NCBI GenBank assembly: GCA_964398215.1
Contig: CAYNNP010000250.1
Span: 1 to 9,615 of the forward strand
Reading direction: 5' to 3'
From: CAYNNP01 sp964398215
GTDB lineage: Bacteria > Planctomycetota > Planctomycetia > Pirellulales > Pirellulaceae
Length of the DNA stretch: 9,615 nucleotides
Shown: one piece after another, positions 1-8,060 of the stretch
Position numbering within the stretch: position 1 is the first letter of the stretch
How the letters are laid out: each line of letters opens with the position of its first letter
The notes under the pieces: generated by a model
Database searches by the model: none
Seen by the model: the letters and a program-made list of their open reading frames with translations, nothing else
Told to the model about the DNA's origin: nothing
Translations under genes and position numbers: made by a program

Positions 1-3000
1 CGATCTTTCTCCAAAAACAGTCGGTGTCGTTCTGGATTGCGTCGTCCTCTTCGGGCTGAAACGCTAGAGACTCGCCGACTACTTGCTGGCGACTTGGGCG
101 AGACCTATGAGCCATCGCGGGATCCCGATGTGGGTGCCGTGGTGACGGCATTCATCGAAAATGCCCCAACCGATCCGCAGGACGGTTTTCATATCGGCAG
201 CAGTTGGATCGACGCTGTCCACGAGCTCGCACAAGTGGGCGCCAGCGAAGTAACGTTCGGTGTTTATCGAGTCGTTGGCGAAGACGGTTCCTTGCGGGGC
301 GGGCCAACGCTTCAGGAAGTTGCTGGTGCAGTGCAAGTCGCCAATGAAGTCGGTTTGAGCGTAACGATCTTACCACTATTTGAATTGGATCATCTTCATT
401 GGCGTGGTGTATACGATCCTGTCGGCGCGGAACGCGATCTATTCCGCTTGCAGTACAGTAGTTGGATTGCCGACCTGGCGAATATCCCTGGCATTGATCG
501 ATTCAATGTAGGTTCCGAACTCAATGCGATGGTCAACAACCCGGACAACTTTCAATTCTTTGATAGTCTGATCCAAACGGTGAAAGCGAATTCTTCTGCG
601 CGTATCGGTTACGTTGGAAACTTTGATGCCTATGCGAATCCTCAGCATGAATCAATCTGGCAGCATCCCGACATCGATTACATAGCTATCAGTTTGTATT
701 ACAGCATCACCGATCCTGCCGATGCAAGCACTGTGGCTGGGACGGGACCATTGAGCGAAAGTCAACAACAGACCTTGGAAGACTCTTGGAATCAAAAATT
801 GGACTGGGTCGAACAGGTCGCCAGCGACAACGATCTGCCAGTTGTGATTCAAGAATTTGGGGCGACTCAACGAAACTATTCTTCTGTCTATCCATGGGCT
901 GTTTGGCCGGGTGACATCTTGGGCGGTGCTCAAGATTCGCAAGCCGAAGATCCCTACGAACAAAAGGCTGTCTTTCAAGCTCTGTTATCGGCACTGGATG
1001 GTCGATCCGATGTCTTTGAGTCCGTGAATTTTTATACTTGGGAACACGGAGCCAGTCGTGGCGAGCGTTATTACGAATCCGTTGACCCAAGTGAGCCTCG
1101 TTATATCGAGTCGTTCGCTATCTGGCCGACGGACGGTGGTGGTGGCCAATATGTCGCCGAGTTCCTATCGACTGCCGATAGTTCCGCGGTAGGCAATGCA
1201 ACGCTCGTCGTTACCACCGCTGATGACGAGCTAGATTCGCTCTTGCCGAATGCGAGCCTTGTCGATTTTGGTGGTGCTGACGACATCAGCTTACGTGAAG
1301 CAATTGTGTTGGCGAATCAAACGAGCGACCCGGACACTATCGGGTTTGAACTTGATGGCGGTATGTACCACACCATCACATTGGATTCAGCGCTTCCCGC
1401 TTTGACGACCAGCGTCACAATCGATGGAACATCACAGGATGGATTCGAGGACGAGCCATTGATTGGTATCGATGGCATATTTGCCGGTACGGCGGCGGAC
1501 GGAATTGTTGTTCGATCAGACAGTGTAACGATCAGCGGATTGGCGATTTACAATTTTGGTGGCGAGGGGATCGAAGTTGTTTCGGGCAACGATGTGCTAC
1601 TGCAAGACAACTATGTCGGCCTTGATCTGAATGGAGACGCAGCTGGAAACTGGACTGGCGTTCTGATTCGATCGGAGCTGGTGACTGTGAACAACAACGT
1701 CATCAGTGGGAACGATCGTTCTGGGATCTTCGTCAACAGCGTCCAAACGGGCGGCAACCTGATCACCAATAACTACATCGGAGTCAATCCTGCTGGCGAT
1801 CAGGCAAGGCCCAACGGTACCGATGGAATCACGCTCTACGCCAGCAACAATCAAATTGGCCTTGCTGGACAAGGCAACTTGATTAGCGGAAACACACGAG
1901 CAGGTGTCTATTCACGAACGCCAGGACGCGGTGGGAATCGCATCCAAGGCAACGCGTTGGGAGTGAACTTGACACAGTCTTCTACGATCCCAAATCGGTA
2001 TGGGGTTGATATCCGAAATGAAAACAACTTGGTCGGTGGCTCTTTGCCTGGCCAAGGGAACGTGATCGGTGGAAGCCATGGGGCTGGCGTGGTGCTCTCG
2101 CAAACAACAGCGGTTGGCAACCAAGTTTATGGTAATGAGATCGGCACCAACTCCAGCGCAAGCAGTGGCCTTGGGAACTTGGACGGAGTTCAGATCACGC
2201 AAGGGTCCGGCAATGTGATCGGCGGCACTGGGCCTGGCGAAGGAAATCTGATCAGTGGTAATCGCCGCCGTGGCATCAGCGTACTTTTCAGTCAATCAAC
2301 CAACAATACGATTGCTGGAAACCGAATTGGAACCAATCACGAAGGCACTGCTTCGGTCGCGAATGAGAAGGGCGGGATTCGACTTGGTCTGGGTGCATCT
2401 GGCAATACGATCGCAAGCAATCAAATCGCTGGCAATCAATTGATGGGCGTCACGATCGACGGTGCTACGACTTCTGGTAACGCAATCGTCTCAAACTTGA
2501 TTGGCACCAGTGCTGATGGAACGCAACCACTTCACAACGGAAGTCGCGGCGCGATCCGAGTCTTGTCGCCACAAACTTACATCAGCGGCAACGTCCTTTC
2601 CGATGGCATGCACGGCGTTGTTGCGTTTCGCGATGCGGTTGATCTTGTTATTCGCGGTAACCAGATCGGCGGTCCATCGCTGGGCACGCCAAACGGGATA
2701 TCGCTATCGGCTGGTGCGATCGATGCCTGGGTGACTGAGAATGAAATTTCGCACAATGGCACCGCCGTGTCAGTGCAGGGCGAACAGAACGCTCGGATTG
2801 AAAACAATTCGATTCATGACAATGGCCTGGGGATCGATCACGGTGGCGATGGCGTAAATTCACGATGGAATGCACCGACCATTTTGTCGGCGCAAATCAC
2901 GGGTAGTCAAATCGCAATCAACTATCAAGTCGACCCGCAATCAGCCCCGTCCAATTCATTGGTCACTGTCGAGTTCTTCTTGGATGACGGAAACGGTCAG

Positions 3001-3168
3001 GGGCAAACGAGAATTGCGAGTGATCAATACTGGGTGGGCCAAACAGCGGTTGTCAAACAGTTGACGCTGCCAGCCAATGGACTTGCCGCAGGTCAAAGGA
3101 TCGTTGCAACCTCGACTGATCGTGATGGCAACACCAGCGAATTCAGCATCAGCAGCCAGCTCTCTTAG
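1..3168 (+). CDS. Secreted multidomain protein: GH113-like glycosidase barrel fused to CSLREA/beta-helix repeats (5' end open)
   Basis: This frame runs from the window edge to TAG at 3166. The first internal start is TTG at 37, but codons 1-36 are also open and basic (RSFSKNSRCRSG), so the true start is probably upstream. Residues are numbered from 37. Residues 8-19 hold LETRRLLAGD, a variant of the planctomycete LEPR-XLL motif near the N terminus of exported proteins. Residues about 30-370 look like a clan GH-A TIM barrel of GH113 type: VGSELN supplies a candidate acid/base Glu161, DIDYIAISLYY follows, and VVIQEFG supplies a candidate nucleophile Glu273. Residues about 390-428 (TTADDELDS, then SLREAI at 418-423) match the CSLREA segment. 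Residues about 430-945 are beta-helix repeats rich in GNxIxGN and IGTN. The last 90 residues form a beta-domain (VEFFLDDGN, DGNTSEFS). A mannanase-like or other polysaccharide-degrading role outside the cytoplasm is inferred; the substrate is unknown. Confidence 0.85.
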   Translation, partial: RSFSKNSRCRSGLRRPLRAETLETRRLLAGDLGETYEPSRDPDVGAVVTAFIENAPTDPQDGFHIGSSWIDAVHELAQVGASEVTFGVYRVVGEDGSLRGGPTLQEVAGAVQVANEVGLSVTILPLFELDHLHWRGVYDPVGAERDLFRLQYSSWIADLANIPGIDRFNVGSELNAMVNNPDNFQFFDSLIQTVKANSSARIGYVGNFDAYANPQHESIWQHPDIDYIAISLYYSITDPADASTVAGTGPLSESQQQTLEDSWNQKLDWVEQVASDNDLPVVIQEFGATQRNYSSVYPWAVWPGDILGGAQDSQAEDPYEQKAVFQALLSALDGRSDVFESVNFYTWEHGASRGERYYESVDPSEPRYIESFAIWPTDGGGGQYVAEFLSTADSSAVGNATLVVTTADDELDSLLPNASLVDFGGADDISLREAIVLANQTSDPDTIGFELDGGMYHTITLDSALPALTTSVTIDGTSQDGFEDEPLIGIDGIFAGTAADGIVVRSDSVTISGLAIYNFGGEGIEVVSGNDVLLQDNYVGLDLNGDAAGNWTGVLIRSELVTVNNNVISGNDRSGIFVNSVQTGGNLITNNYIGVNPAGDQARPNGTDGITLYASNNQIGLAGQGNLISGNTRAGVYSRTPGRGGNRIQGNALGVNLTQSSTIPNRYGVDIRNENNLVGGSLPGQGNVIGGSHGAGVVLSQTTAVGNQVYGNEIGTNSSASSGLGNLDGVQITQGSGNVIGGTGPGEGNLISGNRRRGISVLFSQSTNNTIAGNRIGTNHEGTASVANEKGGIRLGLGASGNTIASNQIAGNQLMGVTIDGATTSGNAIVSNLIGTSADGTQPLHNGSRGAIRVLSPQTYISGNVLSDGMHGVVAFRDAVDLVIRGNQIGGPSLGTPNGISLSAGAIDAWVTENEISHNGTAVSVQGEQNARIENNSIHDNGLGIDHGGDGVNSRWNAPTILSAQITGSQIAINYQVDPQSAPSNSLVTVEFFLDDGNGQGQTRIASDQYWVGQTAVVKQLTLPANGLAAGQRIVATSTDRDGNTSEFSISSQLS
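1696..2650 (+). repeat. Six degenerate ~60-aa beta-helix super-repeats within the large secreted protein
   Basis: The anchor asparagine of the recurring N-x-I-x-G-N type motif is encoded at 1696 (NVISGN), 1876 (NLISGN), 2059 (NVIGGS), 2245 (NLISGN), 2419 (NQIAGN) and 2590 (NVLSDG). Spacings are 180, 183, 186, 174 and 171 nt, or 57-62 residues, equal to roughly two to three turns of a parallel beta-helix. Between anchors, IGTN/IGVN, a G-I or G-V step and a PGxGN loop recur. DNA identity between copies is low, so this is old protein repetition rather than recent tandem duplication. Confidence 0.75.
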
Positions 3169-3189
3169 ACGCGCGATTTTTACTAGCGA

Positions 3190-5445
3190 TCAATTTGTTT
3201 GTTCGGATGAGTTTTTGGTGAGGTGTTTTGCCCGTTGGTCTCCGGATATGAACACCAACATCGCTGGCAGGATCAGCAGATCGCCAACCAACGCTGTGAT
3301 TAAAGTCAGCGCTGACAACGCCGCGAACATCCGTACTCCGGGCAGTGGACTGGTCAACATCGATGCAAAGCCCGACAGCAGAATGGCCGTCGTCACGATC
3401 AAGGCAGGACCGACATGACGTATCGTCTTGTGAACCGCCGCAATCGAAGCAGTACCGTGCCGGCGAATGTCTCGATAGCGAATCAAAACGTGCATCGTGT
3501 CGTCAACGGCTAGCCCCAAGCAGAGCGAGAATGTCAAAGCCGTTGTGATCTGCAGCGGGTACCCCATCAATGAAAGTATTGCTGCTGCAACCAGGAGCGG
3601 AAACGCATTGGGAATCACGCTCAATAGTCCCGTTTTCAGACATCGAAACGCAAATGTGAAGACAAAGAATACGAGCACCGATGCGATGGTCAAACTGCGT
3701 GCCAGATCCAAGATGATCTCATGCATGTTTCGACTGGCTGCTACCACTGTTCCCGTGACTGTCAGTTTGTAATCAGGGAACTGTTCACGAATCGTATCAA
3801 GTTCATTTTCTAGCAGGTCGACGCGTCCGTTGAGTGCCGCTGCACCGTCATTGGCGACTCGGGCCGACACCACCAGCGAACGTTCATCGGTGTTTAACAG
3901 AGAACTGCGAACGGAATCGGGTGCTCGGAGAAAGTTTCGGTAGCGGTCGGCCAGTTTGCGACCTGAACCGGCTGCCAAAACGTTGTTGATGGAAAAATCA
4001 GCGCCGAAACCGGGCTGCTTTCGCAATGCGTTTTGTGTTGCCGAAGTGACTTGCACAATCTGATTGTCTGGATATTCCAATTGCTCAGGCCACTGAATCA
4101 TGACATAGGCAAGCAAAGCACCATCAAGTTGCTTGTCCGCAAATTGCATCGCTCGCGTTGCCGGAGCATCATCGGGAATCGTCTCCGTCCAAACAATATC
4201 TGGGCTTTGGGAAAACGCGGGGATGCAAAGTGCAGCGCAGACGACTACTGCACAGACAGTTGTCAGACCCGCTTTTGCGATCGTCGGCGATATCAATGCG
4301 TTGATCGCCACTGCGAATTTGTCGTGTTCGGGATACTCTCTGGCCAAACGCTGCGCTGGGATCCAGCGCAGCAACAGTGGCAGCAAGACCAAGTCCGCCA
4401 CGACAACGAAAGTGGTACCAATGGCCGCCCAGAACCCAAATGTTTTGACACTGTCAGTCGATGACAATAGTAGCGATCCAAAACCAATCATCGTCGTCAG
4501 TGCTGTCAACAAACACGCGGGCCCAATCCGGATTAGCATCGCGTAGGCAGCATGCCGTCGCGACCGACCGCGGCACAAATATCGTTGGCCATCCAGCAGA
4601 AGGTGTACTGAATCGGTCAGTCCAATCGCGAACATTAGGTTTGGTAGCGCCGTCGTTAATCCCCCGATCGGTTCGCCACACCAAGCCATCAAGCCAAACG
4701 TCCAAACACAGCCAACAGCGGGTGGAATCACCGCAACCAGCACCGGCACGATTGATCGAAAAAGCAGCAGTGACACGATGAAGCAAATCACACTTGCTGC
4801 CGTACAACTGATGAACATCGCACGTTGCAGCTGCATCAAGACATCGGCCCGAACGGCCGTATGCCCCGCAAGTTGAACTGTCGCGCCAGTTTCTTTTTCG
4901 TACTGATTCGCAAATTCTCGAGTCGAATCAATCGCGCTACTGATCGTCGACACCGTCAGTGAATCGCCTTTGATCCTGGCCCACATGACCAGCAATTTTC
5001 CGTCACCGGAAATGCATTGATTCGCTGCGATCGGATGGCGTAACAATTGGTCGCGGAGCTTGGCAGGATCAAAGCCTTTGCCAGCCAACGTTGGTATCAA
5101 TGGCGCCAACTTTCCGCGGCGCCGAATATCAAACACGCTCCCAACATGCTGAACATCCTCAATCGCTCGGATTTGATCTCGCAGTTGCCGGTAGGCTTGC
5201 AGATGGGGCCATGACAACAGATCATCACCGCTTGCAATCAAGACAATGTCGTTGTCGTCGGCGCCAAAATTTGCTTTCAGGTTTTCCAGATCTGTTGAAG
5301 CTTGATTCTGCGACGCGGTTGTCGAATTGGGGCGAATGTCAAACCCCAGTCGTGGCAAACCCAGTACCGCGACACTCGTCAAAAGCAATGCGATGATTCC
5401 GCAAGCCAGCGGTTTCGCAGTTAGGAATCTAGCCCAATGCCGCAT
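3190..5445 (-). CDS. RND/MMPL-superfamily exporter
   Basis: This 751-aa integral membrane protein resembles the single-component RND/MMPL exporters (COG1033 type), which move hydrophobic or lipid-like molecules using the proton gradient. It shows the internal duplication of the family. Each half has one membrane span (about 12-30 and 392-411), a large extracytoplasmic loop (about 31-205 and 412-580), then a block of five spans (about 208-360 and 583-733). The fourth-span acidic motifs are visible as AIGLTDSVH (Asp278) and LGLAVDDTMH (Asp648, Asp649). These are the expected proton-relay positions; the first half keeps one Asp and the second has two. The ATG at 5443-5445 lies 6 nt after the stop of the AttH-like gene and has no clear Shine-Dalgarno, suggesting coupled translation from the upstream gene. 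No membrane-fusion protein or outer-membrane channel gene is adjacent. The gene converges on the hydrolase gene with a 21-nt gap and no obvious terminator between them. The substrate is unknown. Confidence 0.88.
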   Translation of the reverse strand: MRHWARFLTAKPLACGIIALLLTSVAVLGLPRLGFDIRPNSTTASQNQASTDLENLKANFGADDNDIVLIASGDDLLSWPHLQAYRQLRDQIRAIEDVQHVGSVFDIRRRGKLAPLIPTLAGKGFDPAKLRDQLLRHPIAANQCISGDGKLLVMWARIKGDSLTVSTISSAIDSTREFANQYEKETGATVQLAGHTAVRADVLMQLQRAMFISCTAASVICFIVSLLLFRSIVPVLVAVIPPAVGCVWTFGLMAWCGEPIGGLTTALPNLMFAIGLTDSVHLLLDGQRYLCRGRSRRHAAYAMLIRIGPACLLTALTTMIGFGSLLLSSTDSVKTFGFWAAIGTTFVVVADLVLLPLLLRWIPAQRLAREYPEHDKFAVAINALISPTIAKAGLTTVCAVVVCAALCIPAFSQSPDIVWTETIPDDAPATRAMQFADKQLDGALLAYVMIQWPEQLEYPDNQIVQVTSATQNALRKQPGFGADFSINNVLAAGSGRKLADRYRNFLRAPDSVRSSLLNTDERSLVVSARVANDGAAALNGRVDLLENELDTIREQFPDYKLTVTGTVVAASRNMHEIILDLARSLTIASVLVFFVFTFAFRCLKTGLLSVIPNAFPLLVAAAILSLMGYPLQITTALTFSLCLGLAVDDTMHVLIRYRDIRRHGTASIAAVHKTIRHVGPALIVTTAILLSGFASMLTSPLPGVRMFAALSALTLITALVGDLLILPAMLVFISGDQRAKHLTKNSSEQTN

Positions 5446-5451
5446 CAGTTT

Positions 5452-6588
5452 CTATTGGTTGTGTCTTGTGAATGATGTGGAACTACCTGGCAAGAGACTT
5501 CTCATCTCGTTTCTCAGATATCCCAGCAACGGCATGTTTTGAGTCGCTGCATTGTAGCAGCCCAAGTTCCATTTTGTGTCGTGACCAACCGATTCCATGA
5601 ACGCACGACCACAGATTCTTTTCTCGGCTTGCAGCCCGGATACTTCCGCGGGCCCCTCCCGATAAAAGATGCTGGTGGAACCTCGTGTATCAAATTCAGC
5701 TTCATCAAAACACGAACGAACCTCCACATCGATTCGTTCTTTGGGAATCAGAACTGACCAGCACGTTGGATACTTTGCACCTGTTTGGGCACTACGCCAG
5801 TATTCGGTTGGCTGCAAGCTGATATCAGATTCTGTCAATATTTGATGTTGGCCCGCCCGATCAATCAGGGCGCCGCGAAGCTTGCGTGCCGAATTTTCGC
5901 GAAGCAGCATCCAGTACAACATCAATTCAGAATCATCATCAAATTGGATCGCCATCCAGTCCCAGCCTGCGACGGTAGAATCGGGACCAATCTGACCGAA
6001 TTCGCGATCCATCCAACCATCACCGCTCACACTCAGAGTGCCAGAGGGAGTGTGTATTTCACCATCAGCTTTCATTCGCGGGTAACAGCAATACGATGAC
6101 TTTCGTGGCAAAGCGTCGCCAAATAATCCGTGTTGGCCATAAACAGTCATCGGCTTGCTTGGCTGCAGTTCCAGATCGATCGAGACTTCACCCAAATTGG
6201 CTTGCAGTTGGTGCGAAAAGTCATCAACACGAAGCGTCCATTCGCCAATTTCGAAGGCCAGCGTGCCTGTCGAAGCAACACCACGCCGGCGAAACGATTT
6301 TTGGTGTGCGAACCATGTTTGCCCTGCTTGATGGTCCGTCAGTGATGCGTGGGCAAAATCGACTTCATCGCCAAGAATTTTTAGAGGAAAAATTCGTCCT
6401 ATTCGCACACCTCTTGAGTCATAACGAAAGAATGCGACGTGAAACGAATATCGATTGCTACCAGCAAGCAGGTGTCCATGGTAGTACCACCATTGCGCAT
6501 CGACGGTTTTTTTGGGCAGCAGCATGTCACTATCGCCGGAAACGACTGACGGATTACACGTGATTGTCGGTTGAAGATTGCGCTGCAT
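5452..6588 (-). CDS. AttH/CrtC-like lipocalin-fold protein
   Basis: The protein is 378 aa from ATG at 6586-6588. It matches the AttH / carotenoid 1,2-hydratase-like family, a double lipocalin-like fold that binds or modifies hydrophobic ligands. Motifs in order are QWWYYHGHL (32-40, the family WWYY signature), DGWMDREFG (190-198), GWDWMAIQFDDD (208-219) and ICGRAFMESVGHD (325-337). The frame stays open to an ATG at 6804, but that start would overlap dapB by 138 nt and adds 72 residues unlike the family, so it is rejected. The 6586 ATG has only a distant GAGG 14 nt upstream; a strong AGGAGGG (complement of 6625-6631) lies 36 nt upstream with no in-frame ATG, GTG or TTG near it. No signal peptide or lipobox is visible, so a cytoplasmic location is inferred. 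It is first in an operon with the RND exporter. True CrtC activity is not established, since no other carotenoid gene is nearby. Confidence 0.75.
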   Translation of the reverse strand: MQRNLQPTITCNPSVVSGDSDMLLPKKTVDAQWWYYHGHLLAGSNRYSFHVAFFRYDSRGVRIGRIFPLKILGDEVDFAHASLTDHQAGQTWFAHQKSFRRRGVASTGTLAFEIGEWTLRVDDFSHQLQANLGEVSIDLELQPSKPMTVYGQHGLFGDALPRKSSYCCYPRMKADGEIHTPSGTLSVSGDGWMDREFGQIGPDSTVAGWDWMAIQFDDDSELMLYWMLLRENSARKLRGALIDRAGQHQILTESDISLQPTEYWRSAQTGAKYPTCWSVLIPKERIDVEVRSCFDEAEFDTRGSTSIFYREGPAEVSGLQAEKRICGRAFMESVGHDTKWNLGCYNAATQNMPLLGYLRNEMRSLLPGSSTSFTRHNQ

Positions 6589-6666
6589 TCTAATTACATC
6601 GACCTCAATATTGCCGTCGATCCACCCTCCTGACGATAAAGTCACAATATCGTTAAATTTGGAGAC
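6589..6666. promoter_or_regulatory. Divergent intergenic control region between dapB and the AttH-like gene
   Basis: These 78 nt are all that separate two divergent start codons, so both promoters must lie here or reach into the neighbouring coding sequences. A weak sigma70-like pair can be drawn for dapB: TTGCCG at 6611-6616 and GATAAA at 6635-6640 with an 18-nt spacer, each matching 4 of 6 consensus positions. No riboswitch-like fold or clear operator palindrome was seen. Confidence 0.4.
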
Positions 6667-7473
6667 ATGAGTACACCAATCAAACTTGCAGTCCACGGAG
6701 CCGGCGGTCGCATGGGTCGCCGCGTTGTCGCCTTGGCCGCAGAAGACAATTCGTTTCAAGTAACCGCCGCGATCGACCACGCTGACAATCCGTTGATCGG
6801 CCAAGACTGTGGAGCCATCGCGGGTATCAATCCGCTGGAAGTTCTACTTTCTCCGGACTGGCCCAGTGATTTAAACGCGGTGGTCGATTTCTCGTTGCCG
6901 ACAGCGATCGATGGCTGCGTTGCCAATTGCGTCAGCAACAACGTGCCGCTGGTTGTGGCAACGACCGGCCTGAGTGATCAGCAGAAACAGGGATTGCACA
7001 GCGCTGCGGAATCGATTCCCGTCGTTTGGGCGCCAAGCATGTCTTTGGCCGTCAATTTGACCATGAAACTGACACAGCAAATCACAGAAAAGCTGGGTGA
7101 TGTTGCTGGCGGTCTGGACATTGAAATCATTGAACGGCACCACCGATTCAAAGCTGACGCGCCCAGTGGAACGGCGTTAAAGTTCGGTGAACTGATCGCG
7201 GAAAAATTGCCTCACGAAACCAAGCATGTTCATGGTCGGGAAGGCCATACGGGCGAACGAACGCGAAACGAGATTGGTTACCATGCTGTCCGTGTCGGTG
7301 ACAATCCAGGCGAACACACGATCGTATTTGGAATGATGGGCGAGCGCATCGAGATCAATGTGGCGGCCAGCAATCGTGACTGCTACGCATCCGGCGCGCT
7401 AGCAGCAGCAAAGTGGTTGCAGGGTAAACCAAACGGTTTGTACAACATGTTTGATGTGCTTGGCATGGCGTAA
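6667..7473 (+). CDS. dapB: 4-hydroxy-tetrahydrodipicolinate reductase
   Basis: DapB reduces 4-hydroxy-tetrahydrodipicolinate to tetrahydrodipicolinate with NAD(P)H. It acts in the cytoplasm on the route to diaminopimelate and lysine. The 268-aa length is close to the usual ~270. The N-terminal Rossmann signature is VHGAGGRMGRRV (about 9-20). The family's catalytic/substrate signature appears as ERHHRFKADAPSGTA (155-169), with the expected His158-His159 pair, Lys162, and the substrate-binding PSGTA segment. The C terminus ends in the typical GLYNMFDVLGMA. ATG at 6667 follows GGAG immediately upstream (6661-6664), a short but usable ribosome-binding spacing. All key residues are intact, so the gene should be functional. 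It is followed after 7 nt by the small Cys-containing gene, which suggests cotranscription. No other lysine gene lies in the window. Confidence 0.97.
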   Translation: MSTPIKLAVHGAGGRMGRRVVALAAEDNSFQVTAAIDHADNPLIGQDCGAIAGINPLEVLLSPDWPSDLNAVVDFSLPTAIDGCVANCVSNNVPLVVATTGLSDQQKQGLHSAAESIPVVWAPSMSLAVNLTMKLTQQITEKLGDVAGGLDIEIIERHHRFKADAPSGTALKFGELIAEKLPHETKHVHGREGHTGERTRNEIGYHAVRVGDNPGEHTIVFGMMGERIEINVAASNRDCYASGALAAAKWLQGKPNGLYNMFDVLGMA

Positions 7474-7480
7474 GCGAACC

Positions 7481-7846
7481 ATGGCAAAATGTGATGAAGG
7501 CTATTTGTGTGAAGTCTGCGGTGACGATGTTTCATCGATCGTCGAAAGCGACTTGTACCTTCGATATGTGATTGGCGAATTGGATCCTGAAGTCCTACAC
7601 ACTTCGCCGGAGAGACACATACGCTGCAACCCCGTGGTCGCACAGTTCATCATCCATGAAGAATTTGAATCGTTGCAGGTGGACGGCGTTTTTTCCAAAG
7701 CGTCGTTGGATACTGACTACGTCGCCTCGCGTACTGAACTCGTCACGCGCGGATACGCCAGGCTGCTTGAGATCGCTGCAACTGAAGGCGACCGGGACGT
7801 GACCGCCTACCCGCTGCCCGAAGCAATCAAAAAATACCGCGGGTAA
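7481..7846 (+). CDS. Small cysteine-containing protein of unknown function, downstream of dapB
   Basis: This 121-aa protein starts at ATG 7481, 7 nt after the dapB stop. An ATG at 7451 in the same frame would overlap dapB and add ten residues (MMCLAWRKRT), so the later start is preferred. The N terminus has Cys4 and then a Cys10-x2-Cys13 pair (LCEVCGDDV). His40, His46 and Cys49 (RHIRC) follow, and together these could bind a metal such as zinc or iron in a rubredoxin-like way. The rest is acidic and helical with no membrane span or signal peptide; the C terminus is YPLPEAIKKYRG. It resembles conserved hypothetical proteins of planctomycetes, but this is from recollection and not a search. Its place after dapB suggests shared transcription and not necessarily a role in lysine synthesis. 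Function is not assigned. Confidence 0.75.
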   Translation: MAKCDEGYLCEVCGDDVSSIVESDLYLRYVIGELDPEVLHTSPERHIRCNPVVAQFIIHEEFESLQVDGVFSKASLDTDYVASRTELVTRGYARLLEIAATEGDRDVTAYPLPEAIKKYRG

Positions 7847-7875
7847 AAGCTATTTGGAATTCAAGAACTCAGCTA

Positions 7876-7975
7876 NNNNNNNNNNNNNNNNNNNNNNNNN
7901 NNNNNNNNNNNNNNNNNNNNNNNNNNNNNNNNNNNNNNNNNNNNNNNNNNNNNNNNNNNNNNNNNNNNNNNNNNN
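7876..7975. other. Assembly gap (100 N)
   Basis: Exactly 100 undetermined bases join two contigs. A round 100 is a common placeholder for a gap of unknown length, so the real distance may differ. The left contig ends in AGCTA and the right begins GCTAAC, so both edges carry GCTA. This would fit a repeat at the contig ends but is only four bases. Confidence 0.95.
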
Positions 7976-8003
7976 GCTAACAATGCGGTGCACCAAAGCA
8001 CCG
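7976..8003 (+). other. Possible truncated integron attC-like half-site
   Basis: The right gap edge reads GCTAACAATGCGGTGCACC. The GCTAAC fits the RYYYAAC core at the 5' end of attC recombination sites, and the next bases look like the left arm of attC sites in planctomycete and environmental integrons (recalled, not searched). The expected partner, a GGTG-type arm ending in GTTRRRY, is not found downstream, so only half of a site would be present. A short perfect stem CGGTGC/GCACCG (7986-7991 and 7998-8003, 6-nt loop) is also visible. No integrase gene lies in the window. Confidence 0.25.
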
Positions 8004-8060
8004 AATGAATTTGATACTGTCCGGCATTTTAGGTAATGAAAAGGATCTCCGAGCGACGTA

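Noticed and set aside
3169..3189. Possible bidirectional terminator between the convergent hydrolase and exporter genes
   Set aside because: The 21 nt contain a short T-run but no stem of useful length.
6096..6563. Plus-strand open frame of 155 codons
   Set aside because: It is antisense to the AttH-like gene, whose family motifs are clear, and shows no motif of its own.
5452..6588. Calling this gene crtC (carotenoid 1,2-hydratase)
   Set aside because: The fold-level motifs fit the wider AttH/CrtC family, but no carotenoid genes are nearby and enzyme activity cannot be read from the sequence.
6589..6804. The 72-residue N-terminal extension of the AttH-like frame, back to ATG 6804
   Set aside because: It overlaps the start of dapB by 138 nt in the opposite direction and has no family-like motifs or signal peptide. 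The start at 6588 gives a family-like N terminus.
7854..8036. Plus-strand open frame crossing the assembly gap
   Set aside because: More than half of it is undetermined bases and the readable ends show no protein features.
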